From Rhodopirellula sp. (GTDB lineage Bacteria; Planctomycetota; Planctomycetia; Pirellulales; Pirellulaceae), in assembly GCA_003513555.1 (NCBI GenBank), contig DOPG01000246.1, forward strand, positions 1 to 17,546: a DNA stretch of 17,546 bases, in the 5' to 3' direction. Numbering within the stretch: the first letter of the stretch is position 1; the number at the start of each line of letters is the position of its first letter. A model generated the notes under the pieces. It did not search any database, was not told where the DNA came from, and saw only the letters and a program-made list of their open reading frames with translations. This document shows positions 15,734 to 17,546 of the stretch, piece after piece. The position numbers and the translations under genes were made by a program.

Positions 15734-17062
15734 CTACACATCCGCAATTTGTCTGTGCAACACCAGCGGCCTCGCAGCAACGGGATCATCGACCACATCG
15801 ACTGCGGCCTTCAATCCCCCAACATACTCGCTGGCTCGATGCCGAGCACAGTAAAGCGTTAGCAGTGGCTCTCCCTTTTCAACTGGGTCACCAATGCGTT
15901 GATGCACTTTCAAGCCAACGGCGTGGTCAATTTGATCTCCCTTCTTGCGACGCCCCCCACCCATCGAAACAACGGCACGCCCTAGGGCCCGACAGTCATA
16001 TTGTGCGACCCAGCCCGCGTTTTCAGCAGTAATGACGTGTGATTCAGCGAGCGGCAACGGACCTTGCCACCTCCCTTGCTGTGCACGGAGCATGCGTTCG
16101 AACCGTTCAAAAGCAAATCCCTGATCGATCATTTGTCCAAGCTTCAATTTTGCTTCTTCTACGTCTTCGACCACCGACATTTTAAGAAGCAGCGTCGCAC
16201 CCAATTCAATCGCGAGATCACGCACAATTCCAGCCCGCCCCTGTAAAACCTCAACCGCTTCGTTGACCTCACAGGCGTTGCCGACTGCCTGCCCAAGAGG
16301 TTGATCCATATCGGTCAACAGAACCGAAGTTGGTAATCCGGCATCGTGACCAACCCTCACAAGCGTGTCAGCCAACTCACGCGCGGCATCCAGTTCCTTC
16401 ATGAATCCACCTGCCCCGACTTTGACATCCATCACCAGGGCATCCAAATCCTCTGCCAACTTCTTACAAAGGATGCTCGCAGTGATCAGCGGAACAGATT
16501 CAACCGTTCCAGTCACATCGCGCAGGGCATATAACTTCCGGTCAGCCGGGGCAATCCGATCACTTGCGGACTTGATAAATACCCCTGCATCTGCAAGTAC
16601 TTCAGCGGATTTCGAGGGTGACAAATCAATGTTAAATCCAGGAATCGACTCGAGCTTGTCTAGCGTGCCACCACTGATCCCGAGGCCACGACCACTGATC
16701 CTCGGAACATCAAAGCCGCACGCAGCCAAGGTGGGCGCCAACACCATCGAGGTCTTGTCTCCCAAACCTCCAGTACTATGCTTGTCTACCCGCTGACGCT
16801 CGGGATTCCCTTGATTCCGCGGAAGCCGGTCTCCACTATCCAACATCGCTTGGGTCAAGGCAGTCGTTTCCCGCCGATTCATTCCCCGCAGGCAGACAGC
16901 CATCGCAAAAGCGGCCATCTGATAATCCTCGACGTCCCCATTACAAAACCCATCAATCAGGAAGTGGATTTCCTCATCTGTCAAAGCCAGCCCCTCTCTT
17001 TTCTTGACCAACAGGCTCGGAATGTACATGAGTTCGCCGCGGATTCGAGGAAGACGGACCAT
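15734..17062 (-). CDS. deoA: Thymidine / pyrimidine-nucleoside phosphorylase
   Basis: 442 residues of the nucleoside phosphorylase-II family, which splits thymidine, deoxyuridine or uridine with phosphate into base and (deoxy)ribose 1-phosphate. The signature DKHSTGGLGDKTS (93-105) binds phosphate. Arg181, Ser196 and Lys200 match E. coli DeoA Arg171, Ser186 and Lys190. The glycine-rich C-terminal GGGRRKKGD block of the family is present. The loop normally reading SGRGLGHTGGT is SGRGLGISGGT (123-133), so the usual active-site His (E. coli His85) is Ile129. Thymidine phosphorylase and pyrimidine phosphorylase cannot be separated safely by eye. Family proteins usually begin at about Met12 (17029), and neither start has a Shine-Dalgarno, so the first 11 residues are uncertain. 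A promoter candidate lies just upstream, and cdd follows after 123 bases. Confidence 0.92.
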   Translation of the reverse strand: MVRLPRIRGELMYIPSLLVKKREGLALTDEEIHFLIDGFCNGDVEDYQMAAFAMAVCLRGMNRRETTALTQAMLDSGDRLPRNQGNPERQRVDKHSTGGLGDKTSMVLAPTLAACGFDVPRISGRGLGISGGTLDKLESIPGFNIDLSPSKSAEVLADAGVFIKSASDRIAPADRKLYALRDVTGTVESVPLITASILCKKLAEDLDALVMDVKVGAGGFMKELDAARELADTLVRVGHDAGLPTSVLLTDMDQPLGQAVGNACEVNEAVEVLQGRAGIVRDLAIELGATLLLKMSVVEDVEEAKLKLGQMIDQGFAFERFERMLRAQQGRWQGPLPLAESHVITAENAGWVAQYDCRALGRAVVSMGGGRRKKGDQIDHAVGLKVHQRIGDPVEKGEPLLTLYCARHRASEYVGGLKAAVDVVDDPVAARPLVLHRQIADV

Positions 17063-17086
17063 ACAAAGGTCTTGAATGCCCGTTAT

Positions 17087-17115
17087 ATTACATAGGCGAA
17101 GAAAAGGCGATTCAA
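17087..17115 (-). promoter_or_regulatory. Sigma-70-like promoter for the phosphorylase-cdd pair
   Basis: On the minus strand TTGAAT (17115-17110) and TGTAAT (17092-17087) are separated by 17 bases, matching consensus at 4 and 5 of 6 positions. The transcript would begin near 17080, 18 bases before the ATG at 17062 or 51 before the one at 17029. Confidence 0.45.
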
Positions 17116-17178
17116 TTTGGAGCTTCCCTGAAGATGATCTCTCGCAGTCACTGCAAAAACACGACCATTGGATTCAGC

Positions 17179-17546
17179 ATGTACAAAGTTTGGTGCAACA
17201 GATGCTCCGAGAAGAACGCATTTCTCAATAGCTTCTCGACTGATCATTCTGGCAAACCACTGGTATCGGGGTGCGTCCGGAATCCAAGCCTGATCGGTGT
17301 TTGTGCACTCCTGCTAATGGTATTCTCAAGCAGGGGTTTTGTTTCTGCGGACGAATCTGATGTGGGTAGCACAACCGTCAACGCGGAGACACCTGCACGC
17401 GTCGAGGCAGCGGAATCGCCCAACGGCAAAACAAAAATCGACCTCACTGATTTGGACCTTGCCGAACTGGAGTTGCTGGTAGGCCCTCGTGCATTATCGC
17501 GAGCGTTTCGGAATGCGGCTCGAAAAGCAACTCCCGCAACCGTCAC
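17179..17546 (+). CDS. N-terminus of an exported protein, possibly a trypsin-like (HtrA/S1C) serine protease; runs off the right edge
   Basis: The plus-strand frame is open from 17008 to the end of the window and continues beyond it. ATG candidates are 17134 and 17179; the latter has GGA 6-8 bases before it. A hydrophobic stretch, LIGVCALLLMVFSSRGFVSA, precedes a likely signal peptidase site before DESD. That makes the N-region unusually long if the upstream ATGs are used. An acidic, low-complexity linker follows, then TDLDLAELELLVGP and LSRAFRNAARKATPATV. The last block resembles the helix and strand that open S1C protease domains (F-x-x-A-x-x-x-x-x-P-x-x-V). The catalytic triad would lie beyond the window, so the protease call is an inference from that short match. 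The gene diverges from the phosphorylase. Confidence 0.5.
   Translation, partial: MYKVWCNRCSEKNAFLNSFSTDHSGKPLVSGCVRNPSLIGVCALLLMVFSSRGFVSADESDVGSTTVNAETPARVEAAESPNGKTKIDLTDLDLAELELLVGPRALSRAFRNAARKATPATV

Overview
The window looks like chromosomal DNA from a planctomycete, probably of the Pirellulaceae/Rhodopirellula kind. This is inference from gene content and protein style: a D-mannonate oxidoreductase-like SDR next to a KDG-kinase-like PfkB protein, a secreted PQQ-type beta-propeller, a GyrA with acidic extensions, weak or absent Shine-Dalgarno sequences at most starts, and loosely packed genes on both strands. No rRNA, tRNA, CRISPR array, insertion sequence or phage gene was seen. Almost every gene is a housekeeping or ordinary metabolic gene.

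Layout, left to right. Positions 1-1446 (minus) hold the N-terminal 482 residues of an OPT-family transporter that runs off the left edge. After a 614-base spacer come two plus-strand sugar-acid genes: an SDR resembling D-mannonate oxidoreductase (2061-2873) and a PfkB kinase resembling 2-dehydro-3-deoxygluconate kinase (3106-4182). Together they suggest hexuronate or mannonate catabolism, with a CRP-like palindrome between them. On the minus strand follow a CbxX/CbbX-type AAA+ ATPase with a C-terminal four-cysteine motif (4530-6365), a secreted PQQ-like beta-propeller protein (6557-7834) and a YiiM-like MOSC protein (8193-8840), with a doubtful small ORF behind the last.

The central gene is gyrA (9053-11893, plus), with a TTG start and a good sigma-70-like promoter. 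It converges on gap (12260-13249, minus). The spacer between them carries three inverted repeats, one of them a textbook intrinsic terminator for gap. A class I SAM methyltransferase (13640-14527, plus) diverges from gap. It is followed by a 663-base spacer containing four copies of a 16-bp tandem repeat.

The right end holds a minus-strand pyrimidine salvage pair: thymidine/pyrimidine-nucleoside phosphorylase (15734-17062) followed by cytidine deaminase (15191-15610). Divergent from it at the right edge is the start of an exported protein whose last visible residues resemble the entry to a trypsin-like (HtrA/S1C) protease domain.

No clear undescribed multi-gene system is visible. The points most worth a second look are the His-to-Ile change in the phosphorylase active-site loop, the Pro at the Asp87-equivalent of the gyrase quinolone pocket together with two GyrA-boxes, the N-domain/AAA+/zinc-motif architecture, the hairpin cluster between gyrA and gap, and the tandem repeats.
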